64,000 bases of DNA from Cognatishimia coralii (lineage in GTDB: Bacteria > Pseudomonadota > Alphaproteobacteria > Rhodobacterales > Rhodobacteraceae), in the NCBI RefSeq assembly GCF_037478305.1, contig NZ_JBBGAZ010000008.1, forward strand, positions 62,001 through 126,000, in the 5' to 3' direction. Each line of letters starts with the position of its first letter. Positions within the stretch are counted from its first letter, which is position 1. Both the position numbers and the translations under genes were made by a program. Shown here piece after piece: positions 17,277 to 26,549 of the stretch. A model generated the notes under the pieces. It was not told the DNA's origin, ran no database searches, and saw only the letters and a list, made by a program, of their open reading frames with translations.

Positions 17277-18584
17277 ATGAGCACCGGGTTCTTTGACGGT
17301 ATCGAAAAGCTCGCCTATGAGGGCGTTGATAGCACCAGCGATCTGGCCTTTCGGCACTATAACCCCGACGAGATCGTCATGGGCAAACGGATGGAAGAGC
17401 ACCTGCGCTTTGCCATCGCCTATTGGCACAGCTTCGCGTGGGAAGGGGGCGACCCTTTCGGTGGTCAGACGCTTGTTCGGCCTTGGCATCCTCAGGACGA
17501 TATGGGCCGCGCCAAGATGAAAGCAGATGTGGCATTCGAGATGTTTGACATCCTGAATGCGCCCTACTTCTGCTGGCATGACGCGGACATTCGTCCCGAG
17601 CAGGGCAACTTTGCCGACAACCTGTCGACCTTGAATGAAATCACCGACTACATCGGTGAAAAGATGCAAGCGACGGGCATGAAACTCCTCTGGGGCACCG
17701 CCAATATGTTCTCGCATATGCGCTGGATGGGCGGTGCCTCAACAAACCCGGATCCTGATGTCTTTGCCTTTGCAGCGGCGACGGTGAAAGGCTGTATGGA
17801 CGCAACCCATAAGCTGGGTGGCGAGAACTACGTGCTTTGGGGTGGTCGTGAGGGCTATGAGACGCTGCTGAATACCGACATGGGACAAGAGCTCGACCAC
17901 ATGGGCCGCTTCCTGTCGATGGTTGTCGACTACAAACATAAGATCGGCTTCAAAGGACAGATCCTGGTCGAACCAAAGCCGCAAGAGCCATCCAAGCATC
18001 AGTATGACTATGATGCGGCGACCTGTATTGGCTTCCTGCGCAAATATGGCTTGGAAAATGAGGTGAAACTGAACCTTGAACAGGGTCACGCGATCCTTGC
18101 CGGTCACAGCTTTGAGCATGAGATCGCGGTCGCAGCCTCGGAGGGCATGCTGGGGTCGATTGATATGAACCGCAATGATTATCAGTCTGGCTGGGACACG
18201 GATCAATTCCCGAACAATGTGCCCGAAGTCGCGCTGACCTATTACCACATCATCCAAGCCGGTGGTCTGGGCGCAGGCGGAACGAATTTTGACGCCAAAA
18301 TTCGTCGGCAGTCCATTGACCCGATTGACCTGATTGCGAGCCACGCGGGTGGCATGGATGTCTGCGCACGCGGCTTTAAAGCTGCGGCGGCGATGGTGGA
18401 AGATGGTGGTCTGCAGAAGGCGCTGGATGACCGTTACGCCGGTTGGAAAACGCCAGAGGCCGAAGCGATGCTGAACAGCGATCTCGCTTCGATTTCAGAG
18501 CGCGTTTTGTCTGACGGCATCAACCCCGCCCCACGCTCCGGCCGTCAGGAAATTCTGGAAAACTACGTCAATCGCTTCGTCTAG
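17277..18584 (+). CDS. xylA: Xylose isomerase
   Basis: 435 residues, the length of class II xylose isomerases. Diagnostic stretches are FCWHDADIRPE (catalytic His), YVLWGGREGYETLLNTD, ILVEPKPQEPSKHQYDYD (metal ligand Glu and Lys), LNLEQGHAILAGHSFEHE and GSIDMNRND. It converts D-xylose to D-xylulose in the cytoplasm using Mg or Mn. It is the last gene of xylFHGA, with an AAGGAAT ribosome site, and a strong terminator follows. Its presence shows that this organism uses the isomerase route rather than the Weimberg/Dahms oxidative route, at least from this locus. Confidence 0.96.
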   Translation: MSTGFFDGIEKLAYEGVDSTSDLAFRHYNPDEIVMGKRMEEHLRFAIAYWHSFAWEGGDPFGGQTLVRPWHPQDDMGRAKMKADVAFEMFDILNAPYFCWHDADIRPEQGNFADNLSTLNEITDYIGEKMQATGMKLLWGTANMFSHMRWMGGASTNPDPDVFAFAAATVKGCMDATHKLGGENYVLWGGREGYETLLNTDMGQELDHMGRFLSMVVDYKHKIGFKGQILVEPKPQEPSKHQYDYDAATCIGFLRKYGLENEVKLNLEQGHAILAGHSFEHEIAVAASEGMLGSIDMNRNDYQSGWDTDQFPNNVPEVALTYYHIIQAGGLGAGGTNFDAKIRRQSIDPIDLIASHAGGMDVCARGFKAAAAMVEDGGLQKALDDRYAGWKTPEAEAMLNSDLASISERVLSDGINPAPRSGRQEILENYVNRFV

Positions 18585-18605
18585 AGCTAGGGATAAACGG
18601 AGTAC

Positions 18606-18641
18606 AAACCCCTTCGCGGCCCTGCGCGGAGGGGTTTTTTT
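18606..18641 (+). terminator. Rho-independent terminator of xylFHGA
   Basis: A 13-bp stem with one G-U pair, from AAACCCC (18606-18612) to GGGGTTT (18631-18637), continuing inward through CGCG/CGCG. It is followed by a run of U reaching 18641. The convergent pgm stop codon overlaps the U run. Confidence 0.85.
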
Positions 18642-20271
18642 ACGTAATGACATCAGGTGCCGCGCGACCTGTGTGTGCTTTGATTTCGGCCAAAGTCTCA
18701 GCCGCAGCAATCACATTGGTTAAAGCCTTTTGCGGGTCCGCTTTGAACTTGTTCTTCGCGGTCTCCAGTTTTTCCAGATAGACGCGCAAAGTCGCGCCTT
18801 CGGTGCCCGTGCCAGACAATCTAAAGACCGCGCGCGCGTCGCCTTCAAACAGAATGCGCAGACCTTGACCTTCGGATCGGGATCCATCCACGGGGTCGAC
18901 ATAGGCAAATTCGTCTGCGGCTTTGATCGTCATACCGTTGACCACTTGTCCAGCAAGGTCCGGAAGTTTGGTTCTCAACGCGGACATCAGCGCATTGGCT
19001 TTATCGCTTTCAACGGCCTCATAGTCATGGCGGCTATAGTAGGTACGACCATAGGCGGCATAGTGATCGGCAAGGATCTGATCCATGGACTTGCCGGTGA
19101 CTGCAAAAATATTCAGCCACAAGAGCACTGCCCAAAGCCCGTCTTTTTCGCGCACATGGTCTGATCCGGTGCCCGCGCTTTCTTCTCCGCACAGTGTTGC
19201 GCGACCCGCGTCCAAAAGGTTGCCGAAGAATTTCCAGCCCGTTGGGGTTTCAAAACCCTCAATACCCTTCGCGGCGGCAACGCGATCCACCGCACAGGAC
19301 GTGGGCATAGACCGCGCAACCCCTGCAAGCCCATCTTTATAGGCAGGTGCCAGATGCGCCAGATCCGCCAAAATCGCCAAGCTGTCCGATGGGGAGACAT
19401 AACGCCGAGGCCCGGTGATCATATTGCGGTCGCCATCCCCATCCGAGGCCGCTCCGAAATCGGGAGGCGTGTCAGAATGCATGATCGCCATCAGTTCCCG
19501 CGCCCAGATCGGGTTGGGGTCGGGGTGGCCTCCGCCAAAGTCATGGCTGGGCTCGCCGTTTATCACCGTGCCATGTTTTGCACCCAGGCGGTTCTCAAAA
19601 ATCTCTTTTGCATATGGCCCTGTCACTGCCAGCATGGCATCGAAAGACATGCGGAAACCGTTTTGAAACAACGTGCGAATGGCATCGAAATCAAACAGGC
19701 TTTCCATCAAGGCTGCATAGTCAGAAACGGGGTCGATGACCTTGACTGTCATGTCTCCGAGCTTTGTTTTTCCTTCAAGCCTCAAATCTACGGGGGCGGC
19801 GTCAAGAATTTGATATTCTTGTATGTTTTGAGATGCGCCAAAGATCTTTGCGGTCACTGCTTCGGAAGCTGGTCCGCCATTTGCTCCGTTGAATTTCAAA
19901 CCGAAATCCGCATTCGGGCCGCCGGGGTTGTGACTTGCAGAAAGGATCAGACCTCCATCGGTTTTATTAAGTCTGATCAGATGGGACGCCGCGGGCGTCG
20001 ACAGTAAACCATCGCGCCCCACAATACATTCAGCGACGCCGTTGGCCGCGGCCATACGCAGGATCACATCGATGGCCTGACGATTGAAAAACCGCCCATC
20101 GCCGCCGATCACAAAACGTTTGCCCTCTACGCCGCCAATGCCGTCGAAGATGGATTGTACGTAGTTCTCCAGAAAGTTAGGGCTTTGAAAAACAGCGGTC
20201 TTTTTGCGCAGTCCGCTTGTGCCGGGGTTCTGGCCAGCTATCGGAGTCGTCGCGATGGTTTTGATCGTCAT
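18640..20271 (-). CDS. pgm: Phosphoglucomutase (alpha-D-glucose phosphate-specific)
   Basis: 543 residues from the ATG at 20271, the standard size for this enzyme; a start at 20328 would add 19 unconserved residues. Motifs: PGTSGLRKKT at the N-terminus, phosphoserine loop LSASHNPGGPNADFG, Mg-binding DGDGDRN, sugar-specificity loop GEESAGTGSDH, and a phosphate-binding RLSGTGTEGATLR near the C-terminus. It interconverts glucose 1- and 6-phosphate for glycogen, nucleotide sugars and polysaccharides. It converges on xylA and is divergent from matB. The ribosome site is weak. There is no sign of xylose operators upstream. Confidence 0.95.
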   Translation of the reverse strand: MTIKTIATTPIAGQNPGTSGLRKKTAVFQSPNFLENYVQSIFDGIGGVEGKRFVIGGDGRFFNRQAIDVILRMAAANGVAECIVGRDGLLSTPAASHLIRLNKTDGGLILSASHNPGGPNADFGLKFNGANGGPASEAVTAKIFGASQNIQEYQILDAAPVDLRLEGKTKLGDMTVKVIDPVSDYAALMESLFDFDAIRTLFQNGFRMSFDAMLAVTGPYAKEIFENRLGAKHGTVINGEPSHDFGGGHPDPNPIWARELMAIMHSDTPPDFGAASDGDGDRNMITGPRRYVSPSDSLAILADLAHLAPAYKDGLAGVARSMPTSCAVDRVAAAKGIEGFETPTGWKFFGNLLDAGRATLCGEESAGTGSDHVREKDGLWAVLLWLNIFAVTGKSMDQILADHYAAYGRTYYSRHDYEAVESDKANALMSALRTKLPDLAGQVVNGMTIKAADEFAYVDPVDGSRSEGQGLRILFEGDARAVFRLSGTGTEGATLRVYLEKLETAKNKFKADPQKALTNVIAAAETLAEIKAHTGRAAPDVIT

Positions 20272-20467
20272 ATGAAGTCTTGAGCGTTTTGAAATAAACA
20301 GGGCCTTTGCCGCATCTAGGTTAAGCATAATCTAGGGTCATAGGACAGTTGAATAAACATTTTGTATCGTGACAAGAATTTTAGGATATCCGCCTGTCCG
20401 CATTTGTTGGCATTGTAGTGGCCTGCGCCTATAAGGCGCTGAGCTTGCTGAAACCACAGGTAGTTTT

Positions 20468-21964
20468 ATGGCCAACCCTCTTTATGACGCCCTGTTTGGC
20501 TGTCACGCAGAAAACTCTGACACCTTTCTTATTCTGCCTGACGGTCAAGAGATCTCTTATAGGGCGTTTGTTGCCCAAGCCGCCGGCTTTGCGCAGGCGA
20601 TTACGGATCTTGGGGTGGCTGCCGGGGATCGTTTGGCTATTCAGGTTGAGAAATCTCCGCAGGCACTGGCCTTGATTGCGGGCTGTATTCAGGCGGGCGT
20701 CGTGTTTTTGCCGCTGAACACAGGCTATACAGTCGATGAGCTGCGTTATTTCATAGAAAACAGCGGCGCCAAACTGGTGGTCTGTGACGCTGCCAAATCC
20801 GATGCGATTTCCACCATCGGAGTTCCGGTTGAGACTTTGAACGCGGATGGCTCCGGCAGTCTTGCGCAGAAATCGGATGGCATCACGCAGTTTAAGACCG
20901 TTGCGCGCGACGGGAGCGATCTTGCGGCGTTTCTCTATACCTCGGGGACGACGGGTCGGTCTAAGGGGGCCATGTTGTCTCAGGACAATCTGTTGTCCAA
21001 TGCTCAGACGCTCGTAAAGGAGTGGCGGTTTGATGAATCCGACGTGCTCTTGCACGCTTTGCCGATTTTTCACACCCATGGTTTGTTCGTGGCCACCAAT
21101 GTGATGCTTTTGGTGGGCGGCAAGATGATCTTTATGCCAAAGTTCGATCTGGATCAGATGATCGAGCTGATGCCGCGTGCCACAAGCCTGATGGGGGTTC
21201 CGACCTTTTACACACGCCTGCTGAACGATGCGCGGTTTACCTCAGAGCTGACCTCTCATATGCGGCTTTTCGTGTCAGGCTCGGCACCTCTCTTGGCAGA
21301 AACCCATGTGCAATTCGAAGAGCGCACAGGCCACCGTATTCTGGAACGCTACGGGATGACGGAAACCAATATGAACACGTCAAACCCTTATGATGGCGAC
21401 CGGCGCGCAGGCACCGTCGGCTTTCCTCTGTCAGACGTTGAGCTCAAGATCACGGACCCCGAAACCGGGGAAACCTTGCCCACCGGAGAGATCGGTGTCC
21501 TCGAAGTGCGAGGCCCCAATGTGTTTCAGGGCTATTGGCAGATGCCCGAGAAAACGGCGGCGGAATTGCGGGACGATGGGTTCTTTATCACGGGCGATCT
21601 GGGGAAAGTGGACGGCGATGGCTATGTCCATATTCTGGGGCGCAACAAAGATCTGATCATCTCTGGCGGGTTCAATATCTATCCCAAGGAAATCGAACAG
21701 ATTTTGGATGACCAGCCGGGCGTTCTGGAAAGCGCGGTGATCGCGGTGCCTCATCCTGATTTTGGCGAGAGCCCCGTTGGTGTGCTTGTGCCATTGCCTG
21801 GGCAAGCCCCTGATCTAGAGGCAATTGCTGCGGCGGTTTCGCAGTCCTTGGCGAAGTTCAAGCATCCGAAGAAATTAGTGATCCTCGAGGCACTGCCGCG
21901 AAACACCATGGGTAAAGTGCAAAAGAACGTTCTGCGCGAAGACTTCAAAGACCTTTTTGCCTAG
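20468..21964 (+). CDS. matB: Malonyl-CoA synthetase
   Basis: 498 residues, class I adenylate-forming enzyme. ATP motif YTSGTTGRSKGAM (about 158), HALPIFHTHGLFVATN (A4 region typical of MatB), YGMTETNM (A5), TGDLGKVDGDGYVHILGRNKDLIISGG (A7-A8) and catalytic Lys in NTMGKVQKN near the C-terminus. It makes malonyl-CoA from malonate, CoA and ATP. No malonyl-CoA decarboxylase is next to it, so it may feed fatty acid synthesis or detoxify malonate. Assignment to malonate rather than another short acid rests on overall similarity. The last 20 bases overlap the convergent SDR gene. Confidence 0.85.
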   Translation: MANPLYDALFGCHAENSDTFLILPDGQEISYRAFVAQAAGFAQAITDLGVAAGDRLAIQVEKSPQALALIAGCIQAGVVFLPLNTGYTVDELRYFIENSGAKLVVCDAAKSDAISTIGVPVETLNADGSGSLAQKSDGITQFKTVARDGSDLAAFLYTSGTTGRSKGAMLSQDNLLSNAQTLVKEWRFDESDVLLHALPIFHTHGLFVATNVMLLVGGKMIFMPKFDLDQMIELMPRATSLMGVPTFYTRLLNDARFTSELTSHMRLFVSGSAPLLAETHVQFEERTGHRILERYGMTETNMNTSNPYDGDRRAGTVGFPLSDVELKITDPETGETLPTGEIGVLEVRGPNVFQGYWQMPEKTAAELRDDGFFITGDLGKVDGDGYVHILGRNKDLIISGGFNIYPKEIEQILDDQPGVLESAVIAVPHPDFGESPVGVLVPLPGQAPDLEAIAAAVSQSLAKFKHPKKLVILEALPRNTMGKVQKNVLREDFKDLFA

Positions 21965-22715
21965 CAGCCTTGCGCGCAGCGCGGCGGATTTTGCGATCTG
22001 TCCACCAGGCAGGCAAGGTAGACAGCCACCACGTGCGCAAGGAAAAGCCTGAGGGAAACGACAGGCGCGCGTGGTTTTTCGCAAGAGCTTTGACGATCTT
22101 TTGCGCGGCTTTGTCGGCGGGCATCATAGAGGCACCAAACTGGGCGCGGGTGCGGTCGTCCACCATGGGCGTATCCACGAACCCCGGGCAGATCACGGTG
22201 ACGCCGACACCCTTGCGCGCCAGCCGCCCGCGCATGGCTTCCCCGAAAAGGCGCACCCAGGCTTTGCTGGCCGCATAGGCCGCAGGGCCTCCGAGTGTGC
22301 GAAAGGCAGCCAGAGAGCTGATCAAGCCGATCTGTCCCTTGCCGCGTGCCACCATGCCGGGCTCGACGGCTTGGATGGTGCTGAGCACGCCTAGGACATT
22401 TGTCGCGGTTGTGCTGCGGGCAAGTTCTGGCGTTTCGCGGCCATAGGCGACGCCTGCGTTGGCGATGGCTAGGTCGAACTTGTGGGTTTGATCTGCCTTG
22501 GTCAGTTGGATTAGCGCGGCATCCTGATCCGTCAAATCCAGTTGCAAGGGTAGGGCGGTGGCGCCTTGAGCCGCGCAAGCCTCGGCGACGGCCGTCAAGC
22601 GTTCCAGATTGCGGCCGACCAGAACGAGGGTCACATCCGGCCCCGCCAATTCCTTGGATAATGCCGCGCCCAGACCGCTGCTGGCGCCGGTGATCAGGAT
22701 CGATGCAAAGCTCAT
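21945..22715 (-). CDS. Short-chain dehydrogenase/reductase
   Basis: 256 residues, classical SDR. NAD(P)-binding TGASSGLG (9-16), NAG at about 90, catalytic Ser and YAASK (about 139-155), PG at about 185. The tail after residue 230 (TWWLSTLPAWW) is hydrophobic and followed by a very basic end, suggesting membrane contact. Its ATG overlaps the thiolase stop by 4 bases, so it is the third gene of a ligase-thiolase-SDR operon. The likely role is reduction of a 3-ketoacyl or related carbonyl made by the upstream enzymes. The substrate is unknown. Confidence 0.88.
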   Translation of the reverse strand: MSFASILITGASSGLGAALSKELAGPDVTLVLVGRNLERLTAVAEACAAQGATALPLQLDLTDQDAALIQLTKADQTHKFDLAIANAGVAYGRETPELARSTTATNVLGVLSTIQAVEPGMVARGKGQIGLISSLAAFRTLGGPAAYAASKAWVRLFGEAMRGRLARKGVGVTVICPGFVDTPMVDDRTRAQFGASMMPADKAAQKIVKALAKNHARLSFPSGFSLRTWWLSTLPAWWTDRKIRRAARKAARQKGL

Positions 22716-23935
22716 GTCAGCCTCTTATAGCGGAAGGCCGCCGTAAGGCCCATGCCGCCGCCGATGCCCATCATGGCGAGGCCCAGATCTGACTTTGCAT
22801 TGGCCTCGGGCAGAGCACGGAATTGGTGGAACAGGCGTGTCACGAGCACGGCACCAGAGGCTCCAAAGGGGTGGCCTAATGCCAGAGCTCCGCCGTTTAG
22901 ATTGACCCGCGTTTCGTCGATCTTCAGCGCGTCCAGCGACGCGAGCACCTGCGCTGCAAAGGCTTCGTTGAACTCAATGAACTGCGCGTTGTCTGGGGTA
23001 AGCTCCGGGTGTTTCCTGAGCAATTTCTGGGTTGAGGCCACCGGACCTATGCCGAGGATGTTTGGGTCCACGCCAGCAGAGGCACCACCTGCATATGTCA
23101 ACGCTGCAGAGACATTCAGTGCACGGGCTTTGGCCAAGCTTGTGACAAGCACAACAGAAGCGCCATCATTCAACGGGCAGGCATTGCCCGCCGTAACGAT
23201 GCCGTCGTCTTTGAACACAGGCCTCAGCTGTGTGAGTTTCTCAAGAGAGGTGTCTTGGCGCGGGCCGTCATCTTTGGACAGGTGCTGGGCGGTCTCGGTT
23301 TCAATCGGCACGATCTCGGTGTCAAAAGAACCTTTATCCTGGGCGAGACAGGCGCGCCGATGGCTTTGCAGGGCAAATCCATCGGCGCGCGCCCGCGCGA
23401 TGCCAAAGCGCTGCGCGACGTTTTCAGCGGCGATGCCCATGTCAGGGTCGCCAATCTCGTCAGTGGAAAACCGTGCGCGCGCGTATGGTTCTGGTGGCTC
23501 ACCGTCCTGCGTTGAACGCCGCATACGGATGGGCGCTCGGCTGGTGCTTTCAACGCCACCCGCCAAAATGACATCAACTGCGCCTGCAGCGATCAGGTTG
23601 CAAGCCATCATAATCGCCTCAAGACCAGAGCCGCATTGCCTGTCAACAGTAACGCCCGCCAAATCGACTCCAAGCCCAGCGCGAAGCGCCGATAGCCGTG
23701 CGATGTTGCCGCCGCCCCCCGTCGCATTGCCCAGGATGACGTCATCGACCTCGGACGCAGAGATGCCGCTGTCTGCCAAAACCGCTTGCAGAACTGGGGC
23801 CGCCAGATCCTCAAGCTCAACCGCGCGCAATGCACCGCCCGCGCGCGCAATCGGCGTGCGACGTGCGGCGATGATTACCGGCTGATGGGTTTCTGGCGGC
23901 TCAAAGCGGTGCAAGCCGGTCGTCCTTTTCTTCAA
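22712..23935 (-). CDS. Thiolase-family protein lacking the second catalytic cysteine
   Basis: 407 residues. The nucleophilic Cys is present (DRQCGSGLEAI, about 100), as is the His motif NGGALALGHPFGASGA (about 350). The usual C-terminal CxGGG motif reads MMGIGGGMG: the general acid/base Cys is Gly at residue 390 (codon GGC at 22768-22766). This would weaken ordinary thiolysis or Claisen condensation. The start is uncertain. TTG at 23935 overlaps the ligase gene by 35 bases; TTG at 23914, after AAGG, is an alternative. It is the middle gene of the ligase-thiolase-SDR cluster. Confidence 0.85.
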   Translation of the reverse strand: MKKRTTGLHRFEPPETHQPVIIAARRTPIARAGGALRAVELEDLAAPVLQAVLADSGISASEVDDVILGNATGGGGNIARLSALRAGLGVDLAGVTVDRQCGSGLEAIMMACNLIAAGAVDVILAGGVESTSRAPIRMRRSTQDGEPPEPYARARFSTDEIGDPDMGIAAENVAQRFGIARARADGFALQSHRRACLAQDKGSFDTEIVPIETETAQHLSKDDGPRQDTSLEKLTQLRPVFKDDGIVTAGNACPLNDGASVVLVTSLAKARALNVSAALTYAGGASAGVDPNILGIGPVASTQKLLRKHPELTPDNAQFIEFNEAFAAQVLASLDALKIDETRVNLNGGALALGHPFGASGAVLVTRLFHQFRALPEANAKSDLGLAMMGIGGGMGLTAAFRYKRLT

Positions 23936-25382
23936 TCCAAGTCTCTAGCTGACCAGTCGCGATCTTGCCGCTGGAGGTCAAGGGCCAGTCTGAAACACGA
24001 TACATCTCGCGTGGGATTTTGTATTTTTGCAGGCCTGTTTGGCAATGCTCTAGTAGATCAGCATGTTCCAAGCAGGAAACGACAGAAACAATGGCCACCA
24101 ACCTGGTGCCCAAGTAGCTGTCTGCAATGCCCAAGACCACGGCGTCCTGAATGGCTGGGTGACGTCGCAGATGCGCCGCGACTTCTTCCAGATAGATATT
24201 GTTGCCACCCGACGTCACCATCCCGCCCGCGCGGCTAGTCAGATGCAACGCGCCATCGATCAAGCGCCCGATATCGCCGACGGTGCTCCAGGCCCCTTCG
24301 CGCCGGAACCCGCGATCATCGTCGCGCCAGAGATAGTCTTCGATGACCAGATCGCTTTTCACCCAGACTTCTCCATTGCCAGCTTCATCCGGAGACCGAA
24401 TGTCGATTTCAACCTCTGGAAAACATAGTCCCACGCTTTGTGCATCGCCGTTGTCCGAGCAATGCGTGATTGTGGTTACAAAGCCCAGTTCCGATGCGCC
24501 GTAATATTCGGTTATCTCGGCAGAAGGAGCAATCTCGCGCGTTTTAGCCAAGAGATCCGGGTTCAGTTTCGCGCCCGCTGTGGTGATCCGTGACAGTTGC
24601 GGCAATGGCGCGCCGTGCACGCTCAGCGCTTCGAGCATCGTTGGGACGCAGACCAAGCGTTTGACGTCCTCGCTTGCCACAATCGACGCAACGCCTTTGG
24701 CCGAAAATTTCCCCATGGCTTGAAAACTCGCACCCGCGTGAAGGGTTTCGGCCAAAGCATAGAGCGACAAGCCATGGACCAAGGGTCCCGGGGCCAAGGT
24801 GCTGAGGCCCGCATGAATAGCAAAATGCGTCTGTCCTCGCGCCAAAGACCTCTGCCAACTGGCGCGGTCTCGGGCGAAGGCCTTTGGGGTCGACGTCGTG
24901 CCTGAGGTGAAGGCAACCATGAAGGGGTCTGTGGGGCTTGGGGGCTCGCTTGGAATGGTTCCAGCTGTGATCAACGGGTCGAGGCTATCATGTGAGGTTA
25001 CCGAGAAGACGGGCGCTTTGATGTTAAATGTAGCGTCGCCAGAAGCGGTGAACAAAGCATCCGGTGGCAAACGATCAAGTGTCGCTTGCACTATGGCCTC
25101 AGGCAGCAAAGGATCCAGCAACATGACACAGCAAGACCCCGCCAGAGCGGCTGCCAAGAGTTCCGGCAGGGCCGCGTGGTTGCCCAGGTGGATCGCGATC
25201 AGCGGCACGTCTTGGACTGCCGCATGGGATCTGTCCTGTCGCTCCAGTGCCGTCAGAAATCCGTCAAGCCTTTGGCTGCGCTCAAACAAATCGCGAAACG
25301 AAACACCGCGGCCATCCATTGACACGGCCAGCTTCTCCGGCTGCGTTTGTGCAAAATGAGCCAAGGCCGCGCGCAGGGGCAT
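23901..25382 (-). CDS. Class I adenylate-forming acyl-CoA ligase
   Basis: 493 residues, AMP-binding family. The P-loop-like motif is TSGTTSTPKAF (about 170), with YYGASELGF (A5), GAWSTVGDIGRL (A7), SRAGGMVTSGGNNIYLEEV (A8) and C-terminal TSSGKIATG with the catalytic Lys. The usual YTSGTTGxPKG motif is altered (STPKA), which is seen in some divergent acyl-CoA synthetases. It is the first gene of a three-gene operon with thiolase and SDR and probably activates the starting carboxylic acid. The substrate cannot be deduced. Confidence 0.82.
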   Translation of the reverse strand: MPLRAALAHFAQTQPEKLAVSMDGRGVSFRDLFERSQRLDGFLTALERQDRSHAAVQDVPLIAIHLGNHAALPELLAAALAGSCCVMLLDPLLPEAIVQATLDRLPPDALFTASGDATFNIKAPVFSVTSHDSLDPLITAGTIPSEPPSPTDPFMVAFTSGTTSTPKAFARDRASWQRSLARGQTHFAIHAGLSTLAPGPLVHGLSLYALAETLHAGASFQAMGKFSAKGVASIVASEDVKRLVCVPTMLEALSVHGAPLPQLSRITTAGAKLNPDLLAKTREIAPSAEITEYYGASELGFVTTITHCSDNGDAQSVGLCFPEVEIDIRSPDEAGNGEVWVKSDLVIEDYLWRDDDRGFRREGAWSTVGDIGRLIDGALHLTSRAGGMVTSGGNNIYLEEVAAHLRRHPAIQDAVVLGIADSYLGTRLVAIVSVVSCLEHADLLEHCQTGLQKYKIPREMYRVSDWPLTSSGKIATGQLETWIEEKDDRLAPL

Positions 25383-25521
25383 GAAGGGTCCTTTCCTGAT
25401 CGTTGGGCCTCTTTATCCTGCTTTGGGGTGAGAGGAAATCTGATGTTGAGCGCCGTGGCCTTTCTTGATGCAAAGGGCGCAGCCGCATAAAGAGAGACGA
25501 CGCGGCAGGTAGAGGACGAAG

Positions 25522-25923
25522 ATGGACAGCAGCTATCGGATCAGGCTTCCGTTTCGGGACATCGACATGCATGGGCATATGCATAATGCGGCCTATGTCA
25601 GCCATTTCGAGGCCGCCTTAAGTCATGCGCTAAGGCAGGCGGGGCTTGACGCGGGCTTTGCGCCAAATGGGCAGTATGTCTTTTTGGTCCGCAAGATCGA
25701 GGTGACCTATGAAGCGCCGTGCTATTATGACGAAGAGATAGAGATCGCGACAAAGCTCGCGCGTCTTGGGCGATCTAGCTTGAGTTTTCAGTTGATGATG
25801 GTCGTTGGTGAACGGAACTGCGCCTCGGCTGACATCGTCTGGATTTGCGTCGACAAGGCTTCGGGTGCGTCACTGGAGATACCGGAAGCTTTGCGCACGG
25901 CCGTAGCGACCCACCTTCCATAA
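25522..25923 (+). CDS. Acyl-CoA thioesterase (4HBT / YbgC-like hot-dog fold)
   Basis: 133 residues. The N-terminal RDIDMHGHMHNAAYVSHFEAA is the 4-hydroxybenzoyl-CoA thioesterase motif, with the catalytic Asp (DMHGH) and the Asn/Tyr helix. It hydrolyses acyl-CoA thioesters. It is divergent from the ligase-thiolase-SDR operon, sharing its 139-base promoter region, and may recycle CoA from that pathway. The ribosome site is AGAGGACGAAG. A strong shared terminator follows. Confidence 0.88.
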   Translation: MDSSYRIRLPFRDIDMHGHMHNAAYVSHFEAALSHALRQAGLDAGFAPNGQYVFLVRKIEVTYEAPCYYDEEIEIATKLARLGRSSLSFQLMMVVGERNCASADIVWICVDKASGASLEIPEALRTAVATHLP

Positions 25924-25958
25924 AGAAAGCGCGGCACCAATGATGCCGCGCTTTCTTT
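25922..25958. terminator. Bidirectional rho-independent terminator
   Basis: A perfect 15-bp stem, 25922-25936 pairing with 25944-25958 around a 7-base loop. The outer arms are AAAGAAAG and CTTTCTTT, so a U-rich end is produced on both strands. It lies between the convergent thioesterase and bioY genes. Confidence 0.88.
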
Positions 25959-25977
25959 GTCAATTTATCTGGGCAGT

Positions 25978-26523
25978 TCAGAGGCCCGGATAAGCCCTGC
26001 GTACGCCGCGCGCGATCAGCGCAGCCAGCACGACTTTGATCGAGTCACCTGGTAGGAAGACCGTGCATTTCCCAGCAACGATAGCGATGCTCTGCTCGGC
26101 AGTATAGGCCCACCACGGAATACCAAAGAGGTAGACCACGCCGATGCCACCAATGGCGATGTAGATGATCGAGGTCACCAGAGGCACTTCGCCAGAGTGA
26201 CGCGCAAAGAGCCAGCCGATCACAAAGGCTGCGGCGGCAAAACCGATGATAAAGCCGCCCGATGGGGTCAGGAACAGGCCGAACCCGCCGCGGCCGCCCG
26301 CCATCAAGGGCAGACCGATTGCGACCAGCAGAGCAAAGAGCGCCAGCGCCAGGCCGCCGCGTTTTGCCCCCGCCAGAGCGCCTGCGAGCATGCAGCCCAT
26401 GGATTGCGCTGTGATCGGTACGCCGCCTGCGATGGGCAGGGTGATGGGCGGAAACAGACCGAGCGCGGCGGTTAGGGCCGCAAAAAGTGCGATCATCACG
26501 ATGTCGCGGGTGGTAAGGGTCAT
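25978..26523 (-). CDS. bioY: Biotin ECF transporter S component
   Basis: 181 residues, five to six membrane helices, BioY family. Characteristic stretches are TLPIAGGVPITAQSMGCMLAGALAGAKRGGLALALF and GGRGGFGLFLTPSGGFIIGF. It binds biotin in the membrane and works with the BioM ATPase and the BioN T-subunit encoded just upstream. The ribosome site is GAAGGACA. It is the last gene of bioMNY, 26 bases after bioN. No BioR-type box (TTAT..ATAA dyad) was seen upstream of the operon. Confidence 0.92.
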   Translation of the reverse strand: MTLTTRDIVMIALFAALTAALGLFPPITLPIAGGVPITAQSMGCMLAGALAGAKRGGLALALFALLVAIGLPLMAGGRGGFGLFLTPSGGFIIGFAAAAFVIGWLFARHSGEVPLVTSIIYIAIGGIGVVYLFGIPWWAYTAEQSIAIVAGKCTVFLPGDSIKVVLAALIARGVRRAYPGL

Positions 26524-26549
26524 AACTGTGTCCTTCGTTTTCTCAATCG

